Under the pieces are notes generated by a model that saw only the letters and a list, made by a program, of their open reading frames with translations, was not told where the DNA came from and ran no database searches. From positions 4,654,186 through 4,718,185 of the forward strand of contig OX442317.1 in assembly GCA_949358305.1 (NCBI GenBank): a stretch of DNA of 64,000 nucleotides, in the 5' to 3' direction. The stretch is from Strigamia acuminata. Lineage: Eukaryota; Arthropoda; Chilopoda; Geophilomorpha; Linotaeniidae. This document shows, piece after piece, positions 38,818 to 49,734 of the stretch. How positions within the stretch are numbered: position 1 is the first letter of the stretch; each line of letters opens with the position of its first letter. The position numbers and the translations under genes are program-made.

Positions 38818-39209
38818 ATAGCAACGTATTGCAACAGTTTTTAAAATTTGAATACCGGTAAATCTTTTAATTTTTTTTATTGTAAAATCAACTCACTGAG
38901 TTTTAGTTTTGTTTGCAAGTCTGATTTTTAAATTTAGCTTTTAATCGTCAATTACAGCAAGATTATTTAGTGAAATATTAAAATCATCAACAAAAATGAC
39001 ATAATTTCCAGCTTTTGATGCATATTTTGGAATATAATGATTTGACAAAATAAATAACTCGAGTATTTGTTTATATTTACAAATAAACACTTGAAAACAA
39101 ACTCCGCCTTCGCTTCACTGCAGCGCAGACCACCAAATAAATCTAAATGACGCTTTAATATTTATTCGAATGGTACAGGCTTCTTCCAACAGATGGAATT
39201 TCGTGCGGA

Positions 39210-39440
39210 TCAGATTGGATTGTGGGAAGAAGACTGGCGCGGCGTCATGGTTGTCAGCTACGGCATTGGTGGATATTTTAAAACTCAATCTTTGTCCATC
39301 CACGATGGAAACTGAAGTTTGCTCAACGTCACTATGTATTTGGGTGAGTACAATTTCCAAAATTAAGAATTTACAACAGAATAAATTTAAAAATACCGCC
39401 ATTATTATTTTCTTAGAGAATGCACGCTGCAAGTTGTTTC
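39210..39440 (+). repeat. Dispersed repeat related to 36340-36560 (copy in A)
   Basis: Diverged copy of the segment left of the LTR element, sharing donor- and acceptor-like junctions and AGAATGCACGCTGCA. The reading frame open in the other copy is broken here by indels. The LTR element sits between the two relatives. The same copy recurs at 53090-53320. Confidence 0.6.
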
Positions 39441-39924
39441 ACCAGCACAGCCACATTGGATTCCAAGCGTCGTTGCACAAACAAAACCACGACTAAATAC
39501 ATGAATTATTATTGTTTTTAAATGTTTTATTTCTTGATAATCGTTGCCACAAGTTTTGTCAAACATTTTTATCGTTTACATCCAAATGAAAATGTTTGCT
39601 AATTTTATTTCCTTGTCTGTTCCGAACAGCATGCAATTCAAATCCACGCGCACGTACTTTCTTCTCCAATAGTCGACTGGTAACTGGGGAATTAAAAAAA
39701 AATTGTCCTGATTAAATTTAAGGCTAGGCATTAGAATTAGATTTCGGCAAGTGCAGGAAAAACCAGGCTAATTCTTTCAAACTCATTGACAACTGGTTCA
39801 GCCCAGGAGGAACAACCCTCACCATGGGGCCCCCGCTGTGTCCTTTTGCAATCAGGGCGAAAGCGATTTACCTGTGTTATTTCTTGCATTTGTCCGTGAG
39901 CTGGGGGGTCGTCGCGAAGGGGAA

Positions 39925-40150
39925 GGCTCCTTTAGGGACATGCTTCCAGTTGAGGGCCCTGCCGCGGACATGGCCTAGTCCCGGTGGGTGCATTCCCTTG
40001 GTTCGTTCGTGTTTACGGGGAGTCAAGCTTAGTCAGGGTGGCTTTTCGGGATGTGCTTCCAGTTGAGGGCCCTGCTTTGGACGGGCATGTTGACGGTGGC
40101 GGGCATGACGGGGCCGTGGGTGCATTCCCTTGGTTCGTTCACATTTCGGG
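39925..40150 (+). repeat. GC-rich imperfect tandem duplication (copy in A)
   Basis: TGCTTCCAGTTGAGGGCCCT occurs twice about 112 bp apart (near 39940 and 40052), and GGGTGCATTCCCTTGGTTCG twice about 128 bp apart (near 39984 and 40112). The island 39780-40260 is clearly more GC-rich than its flanks. Repeated identically at +13880. No convincing protein; frames through it are short. Confidence 0.7.
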
Positions 40151-40543
40151 GAGTTGCCAGATTTGTTAGCGCGTTTGTTTTCCCAGCGGGCGAGGGAAGT
40201 TTTGGATTGGATCCCGGTCATTAGTCGACACTCGTTGGAAGGGAGCAGGGAGGACATCTTGGGTCGACGAAACCACTGGACGGATTTATATGCGTAATTT
40301 GGTGTTTTAATATTGATAATGTGTTTTATTTTCTTTTCTTAATTTTTAGTGTGTTAAAACTTTGAGGTGGATTTGTTTTGAATGGTAAGTTGAGGTTGAA
40401 TTTAAAATGTTTGACAAAAATTTGTGGCAAATTGAGAGTGGCACTTTGTTTGTTTGTGCTGTTTTTATTTGGAAATTTGAATTTTGAAAACAAGCATTAT
40501 TAGGTTTATGTGCAAATTTGAATTCGGCGCACTTGTGGGCCGA

Positions 40544-40714
40544 TATAAAAAGCGCAACACGCATTCTTTCATCATTTGCGGGGTCGTCGTGTGCAAATTA
40601 GAGGAGGAGGATTTGGCTGCCGTGCAGTGAAGCCATCGTTTGGGATTGCGAGAAATATTGTATTATATATTATTCTGTGCGATATTAAAAAGTTTGAAAT
40701 TGAGTTTTAATAAA
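40544..40714 (+). other. TATA-to-AATAAA mini-unit (copy in A)
   Basis: TATAAAA at 40544-40550 and AATAAA at 40709-40714 are only 165 bp apart, with no obvious ORF between. This spacing fits a solo LTR fragment or a very short noncoding transcript. Identical unit at 54424-54594. Confidence 0.4.
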
Positions 40715-40823
40715 GCCTATTTATTGGAATATTTGTTTTAATTAAATTTTAAAATTTTGACGATAGAAATATAGATATCAAAGTTAAGTCTTATATCGCC
40801 CGAGTTAGATGAAGACACGATAT

Positions 40824-42055
40824 GGGCGGTATTCAATACGGTATTGTTTCATTCGGTCGTGTCTAGATGGCGACAGCCACCAGAGGCAGTTAGTGATTGG
40901 AAACGGTGGCGCCATCTATGTTTCTAAGTAGTAATGAATCGGGAGTAAAAATCCCTCTTGATGGTGATTATGCTTTGGAAAGGACCGATTTATCGCCCGT
41001 GGAAACAATGCAATACGGTATTGTTTCGTGCACGTTTATTTGACTCACACGTCAGTTTCAAACAGGTTTTGTGTGTAGGCGATAAATTCTGATCCATCGA
41101 AGTAGACATTTGTCAATAAAATCACAGTGCAATACCTCGTGCAATACGGCGATTCTTCTTCGTCGTTCACATGGCAAATTGCCGACACAGGATGAAATTC
41201 CGGTGGCTGATGGTTACAGCTCGTCCCCATGCAGTCGGGCAGATGACTAAAATAAAATAAAATAAAATTCTCGGTAAACCACTACAATTCGTGCAGGAAC
41301 GGAGGTTTGGAACTCGTCAACATGCGCGTAACAAACAAGTGTGTCCGTGTCCACCCTGAAAACCCGACATCGTTGCGAGCATTCGGAATAGCCATTGCGA
41401 TTTCTGTGATTATTTTGAGAAAAATTGGTGGAAATAGCCCATGCGTCTATTTACACCAAGTCTTTTCCAATTCCAATCCAATACACAAGTAATTATAATT
41501 ACTCCTATTTATCGCTCAGTGTGCTAAACTTGTTAAAACTTCACTGCAAGTGTACAAAACGTATCCGATTTTATTGCACGCGAGAAAAACTATATAAAAC
41601 CCAACTGTAATGTAGATGCAATAAACGTAGCCGAATTTATCGCCTAATTGCGAAAAACGTGTTGAAACTCAACAGCAAATGCAAAACCCGTATTCGAATT
41701 TATCGCCCGAGTGCAAAACATGTTGAAACTCAATTGGAAATATAAAAAACCGTATACGAATTTATTACTCACCGTGCAAAACCTGTTTGAAACTGAACTG
41801 CTTTTCCAAAAGACGTATCCGAATTTGTCGCTCACGTGCAAACCCGTTGAGACTAATACCGTATTGCATTCCTAACATGGGCGATAAATCGGGTCATTTC
41901 CAAAGCATAATAACCATTCAGAAGAAGTTTCACTCCTAATTAATAGCAACTTGAAACCATAGATGGCGCCATCGTTTCCCCATTACAAACAGCCTCTGGT
42001 CGCTTGCGTCACCTAGAGACGAACAAATGAAATAATACCGTATTGAATACCGCCC
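40824..42055. mobile_element. Inverted-repeat element, 1232 bp (copy in A)
   Basis: Imperfect terminal inverted repeats of about 210 bp. The left end begins GGGCGGTATTCAATACGGTA; the right end finishes with its complement, TACCGTATTGAATACCGCCC. Both arms carry TAGATGGCG-type sequence and a CATGGGCGATAAATC-like block. No transposase. The interior holds tandem subrepeats of about 65-70 bp (core CGAATTTATCGC...GTGCAAAAC...GTTGAAACT). Also inside, on the minus strand, are two splice-linked stretches (TRMLTSSKPPFLHE, then LPDCMGTSCNHQPPEFHP) that look coding but are not recognised. No clear target duplication found. A further copy of the right arm lies at about 42560-42780. Confidence 0.65.
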
Positions 42056-42930
42056 GATTACTTCATGTATTGTATATTACAGTTTTCAATAATTTTACAA
42101 ATTCAAACTTTAGTTTGCTTATTTATATTTCATTTTTCCATACAAAAATGTATCGATACTTTAGAGTACAGGCACAGTAATAGCATTATTTACACAATAT
42201 GTACAAATACAAGCTGAAACTGCTCTGTAAATATGAAAACGCATCCGAAATTATCGCTCACGCACAAATACAAGCTGAAATTGCACTGAATACCTAAACA
42301 AGTCATCCGAATTTGTTGAAACTCTACTGGAAATCCACAAAATGTATCCGAATTTAACGCACACGATAAAAACTAGATGAAACTCCACTGTAGTGTAGAT
42401 GTAATAAACCTATCCGAATTTATCGCCTATTGCGAAAAACTTGTTGAAACTCAACAGCAATTGCAAAACCCGTATTCGAATTTATCGCCCGAGTGCAAAA
42501 CATGTTTGAAACTAAACTGCTTTTCCAAAAAACGTATCCGAATCTGTCGCTCACGTGCAAAACCTGTTGAAATTGATACCGTATAGCATTCCTAACATGG
42601 GCGATAAATAGGGGTCATTTCCAAAGCATAATAACCATTCGGAGGAATTTTCACTCTTAATTAATAGCAATTTGAAAACATAGATGGCGCCACCGTTTCC
42701 CCATTCCAAACAGCCTCTGGTCGCTTGCGTCATCTGGAGACGAACAAATGAAATAACACCGTATTGAATACAGCCCGATTATTTCATACATTGTATATTA
42801 TAGTTTTCAATAATTTTACAAATTCAAACTTTAGTTTGCTTATTTATATTTCATTTTTCCATACAAAAATGTATCGATACTTTAGAGTACAGGCACAGTA
42901 ATAGCATTATTTACACAATATGTACAAATA
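41590..42930. repeat. Tandem duplication of about 720 bp overlapping the inverted-repeat element
   Basis: The stretch ending at about 42207 (right arm plus a flank ending CACAATATGTACAAATA) is repeated with mild divergence ending at about 42928. The 42060-42207 flank and its 42780-42928 copy are nearly identical, so the duplication is fairly young but older than A/A'. The same structure lies at 55470-56810. Confidence 0.75.
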
Positions 42931-43919
42931 ATTCATCAAAAAGATGAAAACATTTGGCAGTCATCAATATAAAAGCTAAAATATATTTGTTGACCTAACA
43001 GAGCTAAAAAGGCAATCAGCAAATGAAGGCATATTGAATAACAAGCGGATGAGGGGTTTAAAATGTACAAACATAATCATTTGCATAGAAAAGATAGAAA
43101 ATTTCAATGTTTTTTTTTATTTTATTGGAAGGAATATGAGGCAGGCAACAATATCAAAATATATCTTATATTCCAGCACTTGGTATATTTTTAGGAATTA
43201 CTTAAGATTGTCACCACCAGTGACGAAATTAACCATCATAAAGCTCGTTGCAAATTAACTAAAAACGTTTTCCTCTAATTACTACGCGTTCATTTATGTA
43301 CAATTGCGATATCCTCCGACGGAACCCGTTACAAACTGCTTCATATAAATAACAAAAATAAAAACAGGAAAAATTTTTAAAAAAAATGTAACTTCGTCGG
43401 AAGATTTACGTAAAAGCTTCAAAATTTGCGCCCACCCTGGGTGAAATTAGAACAACAAATGCTAGAAAAATGTCAACCGCAACTTGGTTGCGAGTGTCGA
43501 TATGTTTAAAATCCACTGGGTTATTCTTTTGTTCGTAACAAAATCGAAAATATCGGTGATAATTTAACAAAATATTTAAAAAAAAAAACTCCATTACAAA
43601 AAGCATTTATACGAAACTTTTTCGGTTTTTCTTAATATCTTGAAAATTACGCCTTTTTTCCCATCACACACTCGAAAATACTTAAACTGGTTCTGAGTTG
43701 CACTATTTAAAGTTTCCACAACAAAAATAAACAAAATAAAAAAAAATAAAACACAGGATAGTGTCACGAACACAACGGTAAGGTTTTGTTTTTCCTGCAG
43801 GCTGAACATCGACATCGACATGACTTTTTTTAAATATTCTTTTTGGCAACGTTGAGAAAAGCAGACAATCTGTATTCTCATTGGTCGAAACAACTGGGCA
43901 ACTCTTGTTCCAATTCGTG
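42931..43919. other. BMPR1 3' UTR and flank (copy in A)
   Basis: AT-rich, no coding region recognised. Read on the minus strand it follows the receptor stop codon. The minus-strand frame 43594-43944 overlaps the receptor end in another frame and is not supported. Same at 56811-57799. Confidence 0.45.
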
Positions 43920-45698
43920 TTATACAATTTTCCTGTCGTAACATTCCATTTTGCTCAGTGTCTTTTTCACCCTCAACGCCGTGAGTCGCGCCACCGGATT
44001 ATCGTGCCAGCATTCTTGCATCACTTTGGTCATGGTTCTCAATTGCTGAAATTAAAACAAAGTTGCCAAGTGTTGCCAATTGTTTGCGCTACATTTTACT
44101 CCACGTACCTCGTTCGTGTTCCACCGCTTCGATATAGACGGTCGTATCTTTTTTATGTAGACAACTTCGTGCATGTCTTCGAAACTCGGATCTGAAGGAA
44201 CGCAGTCGTAATATGGCAATTGGTAGTCATCGACGATGCCTGCAAAATCGAGAGTAAATTGTTTCATTTGATTTCTGCGTGTTTATCGATCAATGAATTA
44301 TTAAATACCTCCTGTGATGCAACATCTCGCTATTTCCCATAATACCAAAGCGAAAGAATACATGTCGGCCATTTTAAACGAGTCGAAATGAAACGTGTTT
44401 AGACTCTCGTCGAGAACTTCGGGGGCCATGTAGCGCCGAGTGCCGACGCGAGTATTTCGTGAAATATCAATTTCATTGGTGTCACTGTACCGAACAATAA
44501 AATTGATCAAAATAAGCCTTTTTCCAACTTGCGGATGTTTCTTACCTTAAATATCGAACAGCCAATCCAAAATCAGCAATGGCGCACGTTCCGTTTTTCT
44601 TCACCAAAATGTTTTTACTTTTAATATCGCAATGAGCTATGGCTGGTTTACCTTTTCAAGAATAATAAAAAAATATTCATTTTTAGAAAAAAGTTATATT
44701 ATATTTCAATAATAGCGTACTACCTTGAGTTCCAAATATCTCCGTGTGCAGATGCGACAACCCACAAGCTGCGGTAAATGCCAGTTGGACCATCATATTC
44801 GTATTTAGCATGTGAGTTTTCAGGTATTCGTGCAACGAGCCAAACTCGTGATAATCGGTAATGAGTAAAAGTTGAGTCCACGATCCCGTTCCTTTAATAT
44901 CGGCGGCAACAAAACCTGCGCGTCACACCACGAAAACAAAAAAAAATGTTATTTTGTTCTAAAAGTTGAATTGTGCAAATAAAACATCATCAAACCTAAA
45001 ATATTTTCATGCCGCATCAACACGGTTTGGTAGATTTCAGTCTCGCGGAACCAACTGGATTCTTCCGTAGTGGAAAACACTTTGACGGCGATTTTTTCAC
45101 CCCGCCATTTTGCCAACCACACTTCGCCGTAGCGCCCTTTGCCGATGCTTTTAACCATCTGAATTTGCTTCGCGATTGTACGTTGAACCTAATAAAACAA
45201 AAACAAAAACAAATGTAAAGTAAATCGAATAAATCAGTGGTGAAATCACAATTGATATTACCAATAAAGGTAATCCAGAACCGGATCCGGAGCTTTCAGA
45301 ATGACCATACAAGTCTTTGATCGTGTCTCCTGCAGGAATGTATTCGCAATGCTCGGCCGAATTCAAGAAACTCTGATGCAATATTTGATGTTTTTTATAT
45401 TTTTTATAGAAACAAAAACCGAGCATACTCGTCACGATGAAAAAAGAAACAATTATAATCGGAACGAAAATATTAATGCCGTCATCGTACGCTAATAAAC
45501 CTAAAAGAAACATAAAATAAAAATAAAATCACTAAATAACGAAATCTTGCAGCGAGCAATGGCGGATTTACATTTTAGAGTAAAAAATTCTATTTTTTTC
45601 GTTATTTTGGGCTCCTAAAATGAATTTTTTTCGTACCTGGTTCGGGTGTGATAACTTTTTGGGTGATGTTAGGCCTTAACTCCTTATTACACCAATCG
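43920..45698 (-). pseudogene. BMPR1: BMPR1, 5'-truncated copy (membrane helix, GS box and kinase only)
   Basis: Identical to the 3' part of the intact gene at 57800-60785. It keeps the end of the ectodomain exon ([21 protein letters not shown]), the membrane helix, the GS box ([11 protein letters not shown]) and the whole kinase to the stop at 43920-43922. It lacks the signal peptide, exon 1 and most of the cysteine-rich ligand-binding domain, because block X replaces everything 5' of 45698. The frame continues from the broken exon into X: an ATG at 45887-45889 reads about 63 codons of repeat-derived sequence in frame into [10 protein letters not shown], and the normal donor is retained. So a ligand-blind chimeric kinase could be made if X supplies a promoter. 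Otherwise it is a dead fragment. Confidence 0.8.
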
Positions 45699-45941
45699 GC
45701 GAGGAGGAATATTTTCGACCCGGATTCTTTGCGACCGGGATTCTTTTCGACTCGAGGTAAAGTGCGCTTTTTTTCGACTGGGATTATTTTCGACCAGGAA
45801 AATTTTCGACCAGGAAAATTTTCGACTAGGAATTTTTTCGACTCAAACAGGATAATTTTCGACCAGGAAAATTTTCGACCAGGATTCATCTCGACCAGGA
45901 TTTTTTTCGACCGGACATTTTTCGACTTCACCAATGGTTGG
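45699..45941 (+). repeat. Left inverted terminus of X (16-bp subrepeats)
   Basis: About 13 units of TTTTCGACCAGGATTC or variants (TTTGCGACCGGGATTC, TTTTCGACTAGGAATT, ATCTCGACCAGGATT). The first 8 bp (GCGAGGAG) lie outside the conserved core. Confidence 0.85.
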
Positions 45942-45944
45942 GGG

Positions 45945-45952
45945 TTTATATA
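45945..45952 (-). promoter_or_regulatory. TATATAAA box pointing at the truncated receptor
   Basis: On the minus strand the bases read GGGGTATATAAACCCC, a canonical TATA box inside a small palindrome just interior to the left terminus of X. It lies about 56 bp upstream of the ATG at 45889, whose frame enters the broken BMPR1 exon. Promoter function is inferred. Confidence 0.35.
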
Positions 45953-45991
45953 CCCCAAATAATGTCACGCATTATATAACTGACGATGTCA

Positions 45992-46026
45992 GTATACAAT
46001 ACGTGACGATGACACGTATTGCATAC
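45992..46026. repeat. Small inverted repeat
   Basis: GTATACAATACGTG and CACGTATTGCATAC pair at 13 of 14 positions around a 7-nt loop, between the left terminus of X and the ICMT exon. Confidence 0.6.
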
Positions 46027-46185
46027 ATGACAGGAGTAATGTGTATTGTTCAATCCAACACTATATTTTTTAATGGAAATTGCTGGAATTGTGTTTCTTG
46101 AATAAGCATTTTTTAGAAGCAAATAATCTACTTTTGCAGCCTTCTTTATAGCATTTACTCACTAAAAGTTTATTTCTAATTGCAG

Positions 46186-46371
46186 ATTGTATTGTGCAAT
46201 CCGATCTGTTTAATCGGTTACACTATCGCATCATGGAATTTCTTTAACGAGCGGATACACGAAGAAGAATTCATTCTTTTAAATTTTTTTGGTCAAGATT
46301 ACGTGAAATATCAGAAGAACGTGCCTACTGGATTATCTTTTATATCGGGATTCAGGGTAGAGTACCAATAA
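46186..46371 (+). pseudogene. ICMT: Isolated last exon of isoprenylcysteine carboxyl methyltransferase
   Basis: After a good acceptor (TTTCTAATTGCAG), the frame reads IVLCNPICLIGYTIASWNFF, NERIHEEEFILLNFFGQDYV and KYQKNVPTGLSFISGFRVEY Q, then TAA. Human ICMT ends with the same pattern (LCNPIC, EEEISLIHFFGEEYLEYKKR, VPTGLPFI). ICMT methylates the C-terminal prenylcysteine of CAAX proteins in the ER. Only this exon is present: the 245 bp between the terminus of X and the acceptor hold no further exon, so the gene is 5'-truncated. The exon itself is undamaged. An AATAAA follows near 46420. Whether this is a captured copy or the real gene cut by misassembly cannot be told here. Confidence 0.85.
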
Positions 46372-47769
46372 GCGGACAAAAATCTTTATTTTCAATTCAA
46401 TTTTTTTTTTTAATAAACAAACAAATAAATAAAAACTGTGTAAATTAATTTCAAACTTTAATTTCATCATTGGAGTCGCAAACAAGCAGAATCAAACCTA
46501 TTTTTCTACTTTTTCTTTCGACAAATGAAAAAACATCGGATTCGATTAAATTCGTGTGAAAATGCTTTTATTTCTCATTATTATAAAATTAAACTACTGT
46601 AAAATATTCTAAAAACAGTGCTGCCACAAGGCAGATGTAATTTACAAAATAATGTACAAAAATATTTTTTTTCCATTGACATTTACATTTTTCTAAATAA
46701 ATAAAGAGCACCACTAATAATAAAATTAAAAATGTTCTATAGCTGCTAAATAAACTAAGTTTGTTTAGATCGACAATATCAAAAATATAATGTGTTGTTT
46801 TTTCTTTTTGATATTGCTAATAAACGTTGTGATACGATGCTGTGAATATTACAGGATAATACTTGTTTTTGTTTTTTTTATACGGATGGGATTCGTAGGA
46901 TTCGGATAGATTCTGGGGATTCGGATGGGATTCGGAGGGGATTCGATGGGACTTGGAAAGATGCATATTATCATCACATCATTATCTTTAAAACTGAATA
47001 ATAAATATGAAATTTACCGGCAGTTTTGATCAAGTTATGTAATAAAACACTCCAAAATTCAGAAATTAACACGAAAGCAAAACCTAATTCCAGCCAATAG
47101 TAAACAATATTAAAAATACAAAAAATAAACCAAAGATATTGCTAAATTTTAATAACTGTTATGCTGGGGCATCACGTTGAAATAAAGGAGAGGTTTTTAA
47201 AGTGGAAAACAAAACACACGTCTTTACTCGTGGGTAAAATACAAGCAAGTGAGGAGTAATACAAAATTGTCATGGTAACGCTTTTACAACAATGTAACAG
47301 TATGATATAGCAATAACACGTTCTTCAACAATGAACTCAACATTACATTAACATAACTTAACAATAACCAAAGTTAAAAAATTAAATTAAAAGCGAGGGG
47401 CGCAGGTGGGTGCAGGTCAAGCGCGCACGTGAGCGCGCAGGTCAAGGCGAGTGAAAAATTCGACGGAAAATTTGAGGGAAAATTCAATTACCGAGTCATT
47501 TAGACTTGTCAATTATTCCAGTTTTGGAAAACAAAATTATTATATTGTCTCTTGAATTAGTGACTTTTTTGATTTCTATTCAAAATTCAAATTTTAAAAG
47601 AAAAAAATATTTCCAGAAAATTAAAATTAAATTAAATTAAAATTAAATTAAATTTAATTAATTTAAATCCCACGAAATGCATGTTTGAAACAGAAACTTG
47701 ATAAAGTTTACCACCAAAAACTTTTTCAACAACTTCCATAAAATGAAAATAAAACAACAAATGAAACAG

Positions 47770-48016
47770 GTGTAAATCAGCTGAATGAAGACCTCTTTAT
47801 CAGGTCACATCAAGGCCTGGGTTATTATGAGGAAGTGAGAAGCCTTGGAATCAAACATCATGACATATTCATGGCAGTGCATTTAACCAAAAAATCATTT
47901 ATCAAACATACCGGTAATGTGGAATTAAACTTTTAAGAAAAAAAAAATCTTTTTATAATTTGTCTCATCACCTTTATGCCACAGGAAAAAAGCTAATTTC
48001 ATGGTTATGTGCCCCA
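47770..48016 (+). pseudogene. Two splice-linked coding-like segments, unidentified
   Basis: Exon-like 47770-47913 reads NQLNEDLFIRSHQGLGYYEE VRSLGIKHHDIFMAVHLTKK SFIKHT. It is followed by a GTAATG donor, a 71-bp intron-like gap ending CCACAG, and 47985-48016 continuing the same frame as GKKLISWLCAP to a GTAAAG donor. In-frame continuity across canonical GT-AG sites argues for a real gene fragment, but I recognise no family and see no neighbouring exons. Confidence 0.35.
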
Positions 48017-48230
48017 AGTAAAGCGAGGAACGTCGTATCTTTCTTTCTTTCTCTCTTTCTTTTATATTTTCCATTTATTTTTCTTGCATTTCCCTTCAAA
48101 CACCTGTCGGGTTGACTTTGCCTAAAGGAGACTGGTGTCTCTTTACTGAATATTGGAGGAGGAACACCTGCTGCCATTTATATCACACCTCTCAAGGGTA
48201 AAGACACTTCCGGCCCCTCTTCACACAGGT

Positions 48231-48243
48231 CACACACACACAC

Positions 48244-48299
<56 letters not shown>
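48231..48299. repeat. (AC)n microsatellite
   Basis: About 34 CA dinucleotides with a CCCACCCA interruption near the left end. Confidence 0.95.
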
Positions 48300-48301
<2 letters not shown>

Positions 48302-48780
48302 TAAACTCTCCGACTTGCGCCACAAATTGAATTGTCAAAGTTTCATGTTTCATATTAATTTTTTTGAAGAATATTCGTCCTAGGAGTCATAAATTTCTGT
48401 GATTTTATTAGATTCACACAGGTGCAAACATTTCCCCCACCATTCCGCATAATTTCCTATAATAGAATTTCCAAATTGGTTTCTAACAAAAAAAAAACTT
48501 CTAAACGTCATTTTTATTTGATTTATATTTATGTATTGGAGCATTTTACGCTAATCTGTTTGGCATTAAAAATTAAAAACGAATTAAAACACCGATAGTT
48601 TATTTGCTTCCATTTTGACCACCAAAGTGAATCTCATTTCATGCTCAATAAATTATGCATGGTTTCTTTTTTTAAACCAATATAAAATAGAATGGTAAAA
48701 TACTGTTAAAATTTAGCGAAGAATTATCCATCGCTCCGTTGCTTAGCGACCACGTGTTTCGCAGCGAAGTCGCCCATCGG

Positions 48781-48871
48781 AATAATTTGACGCGCTATCT
48801 TTGAAATTGTTGGAAAACATGCGAAAAAACATTGTTTTCCAACAATTTCAAAGACAGCGCGTCAAATTATT
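48781..48871. repeat. 39-bp-stem hairpin
   Basis: Arms 48781-48819 and 48833-48871 are reverse complements at 38 of 39 positions, with a 13-nt loop. The arm begins AATAATTTGACGCGCTATCT. It could be the remains of a small MITE or a hairpin RNA precursor. No other copy noticed in the window. Confidence 0.85.
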
Positions 48872-49734
48872 GTTTTCAAAACAATATCACCTTCGTTAAA
48901 ATCTGATTATTTGATGAAATAAGACTTATTTTACTTGCAAAAACTTATACATTAATTTATTGCCGTTTGTATTTGCCGTTATACAGAAGAAAATAACTGC
49001 ACCAGAGCGAATAAATATTACATGTTTTTTTTAAGTACGGATCGACTTCCATTTAGCCACAAAATGCATTAAAGTTTTCGATCCAAAGTGCTCCGACTTA
49101 CTAATTCTTGCAATTCCTCGCAAAAAACTTTATTTTATTTTAATTAAACTAGAATTAGCTATTTCACCGTGTCGCCATCTATCGCCAGAATAAAAAGCTC
49201 AAAAACGAGCTCGAAATTCAAATTTAGTAAACTATAATTTACTACAAACGGTTATAAAACAACGAGGAAAAATATTATGCTCTCTCCTGAGACTAAATTG
49301 GGCTAAATATTGCATGGTTTTATTCATTTGATTTAATTTAATTGTCGTCTGCACCGACGATTTTTCAATTTGCCCCTGACCTCTCCATTTTGCACTTGCA
49401 TTTTTGCTAATTTCAAACATTTTTTTCCTCTGATTGAGCCACAAAAGTAAATGTCATTCCTTGTAAGAACACACAACTTGAGTTTGATGTGTTTTTTGAG
49501 TTGTGCAATGCACCCAAGCCTTTCTGTGCCCCCTAAGTTTTGTGTTTTCTTCACTGAAAAACAAAGGGGTGAAAAATGGGTCAAAGTCACTGGCTAAATG
49601 TAGGGTGAGTGACCGAGTGACGCGATAAGAATTGGAGAGGAGTGCCAATCACGTGCCAAACCTTGGACCAAGGCCAAACATCATAAGTGAGAGAGCGACA
49701 TTGCTAAAACCCGTGTACCTGTGTAAAATTGACA

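Larger units (their letters stand above)
38747..45698. repeat. Segmental duplication, copy A (6952 bp)
   Basis: Every line and every ORF I compared is identical to 52627-59578 at a constant offset of 13880, with no indel. The left edge is inside the 3' LTR (after AACAA, at GCTAGTG). The right edge is inside the BMPR1 ectodomain exon (after ACCAATCG). Contents: LTR tail, a dispersed repeat, a GC-rich tandem repeat, a TATA-to-polyA unit, an inverted-repeat element and the 3' two-thirds of BMPR1. Confidence 0.95.
46372..49734. other. Interior of X without a recognised gene
   Basis: AT-rich. It contains ICMT 3' flank, a two-exon coding-like fragment (47770-48016), an (AC)n microsatellite, a long hairpin (48781-48871) and a CGCCATCTATCGCC motif near 49173. 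No transposase-like ORF found on either strand. Confidence 0.5.

Noticed and set aside
43594-43944. Minus-strand ORF of 116 aa at the BMPR1 3' end (and its copy at 57474-57824)
   Set aside because: Out-of-frame overlap with the receptor end running into the 3' UTR, no family match.
38747-45698. Copy A as a second functional BMP receptor gene
   Set aside because: It lacks the signal peptide and most of the ectodomain; only a chimeric product is conceivable.
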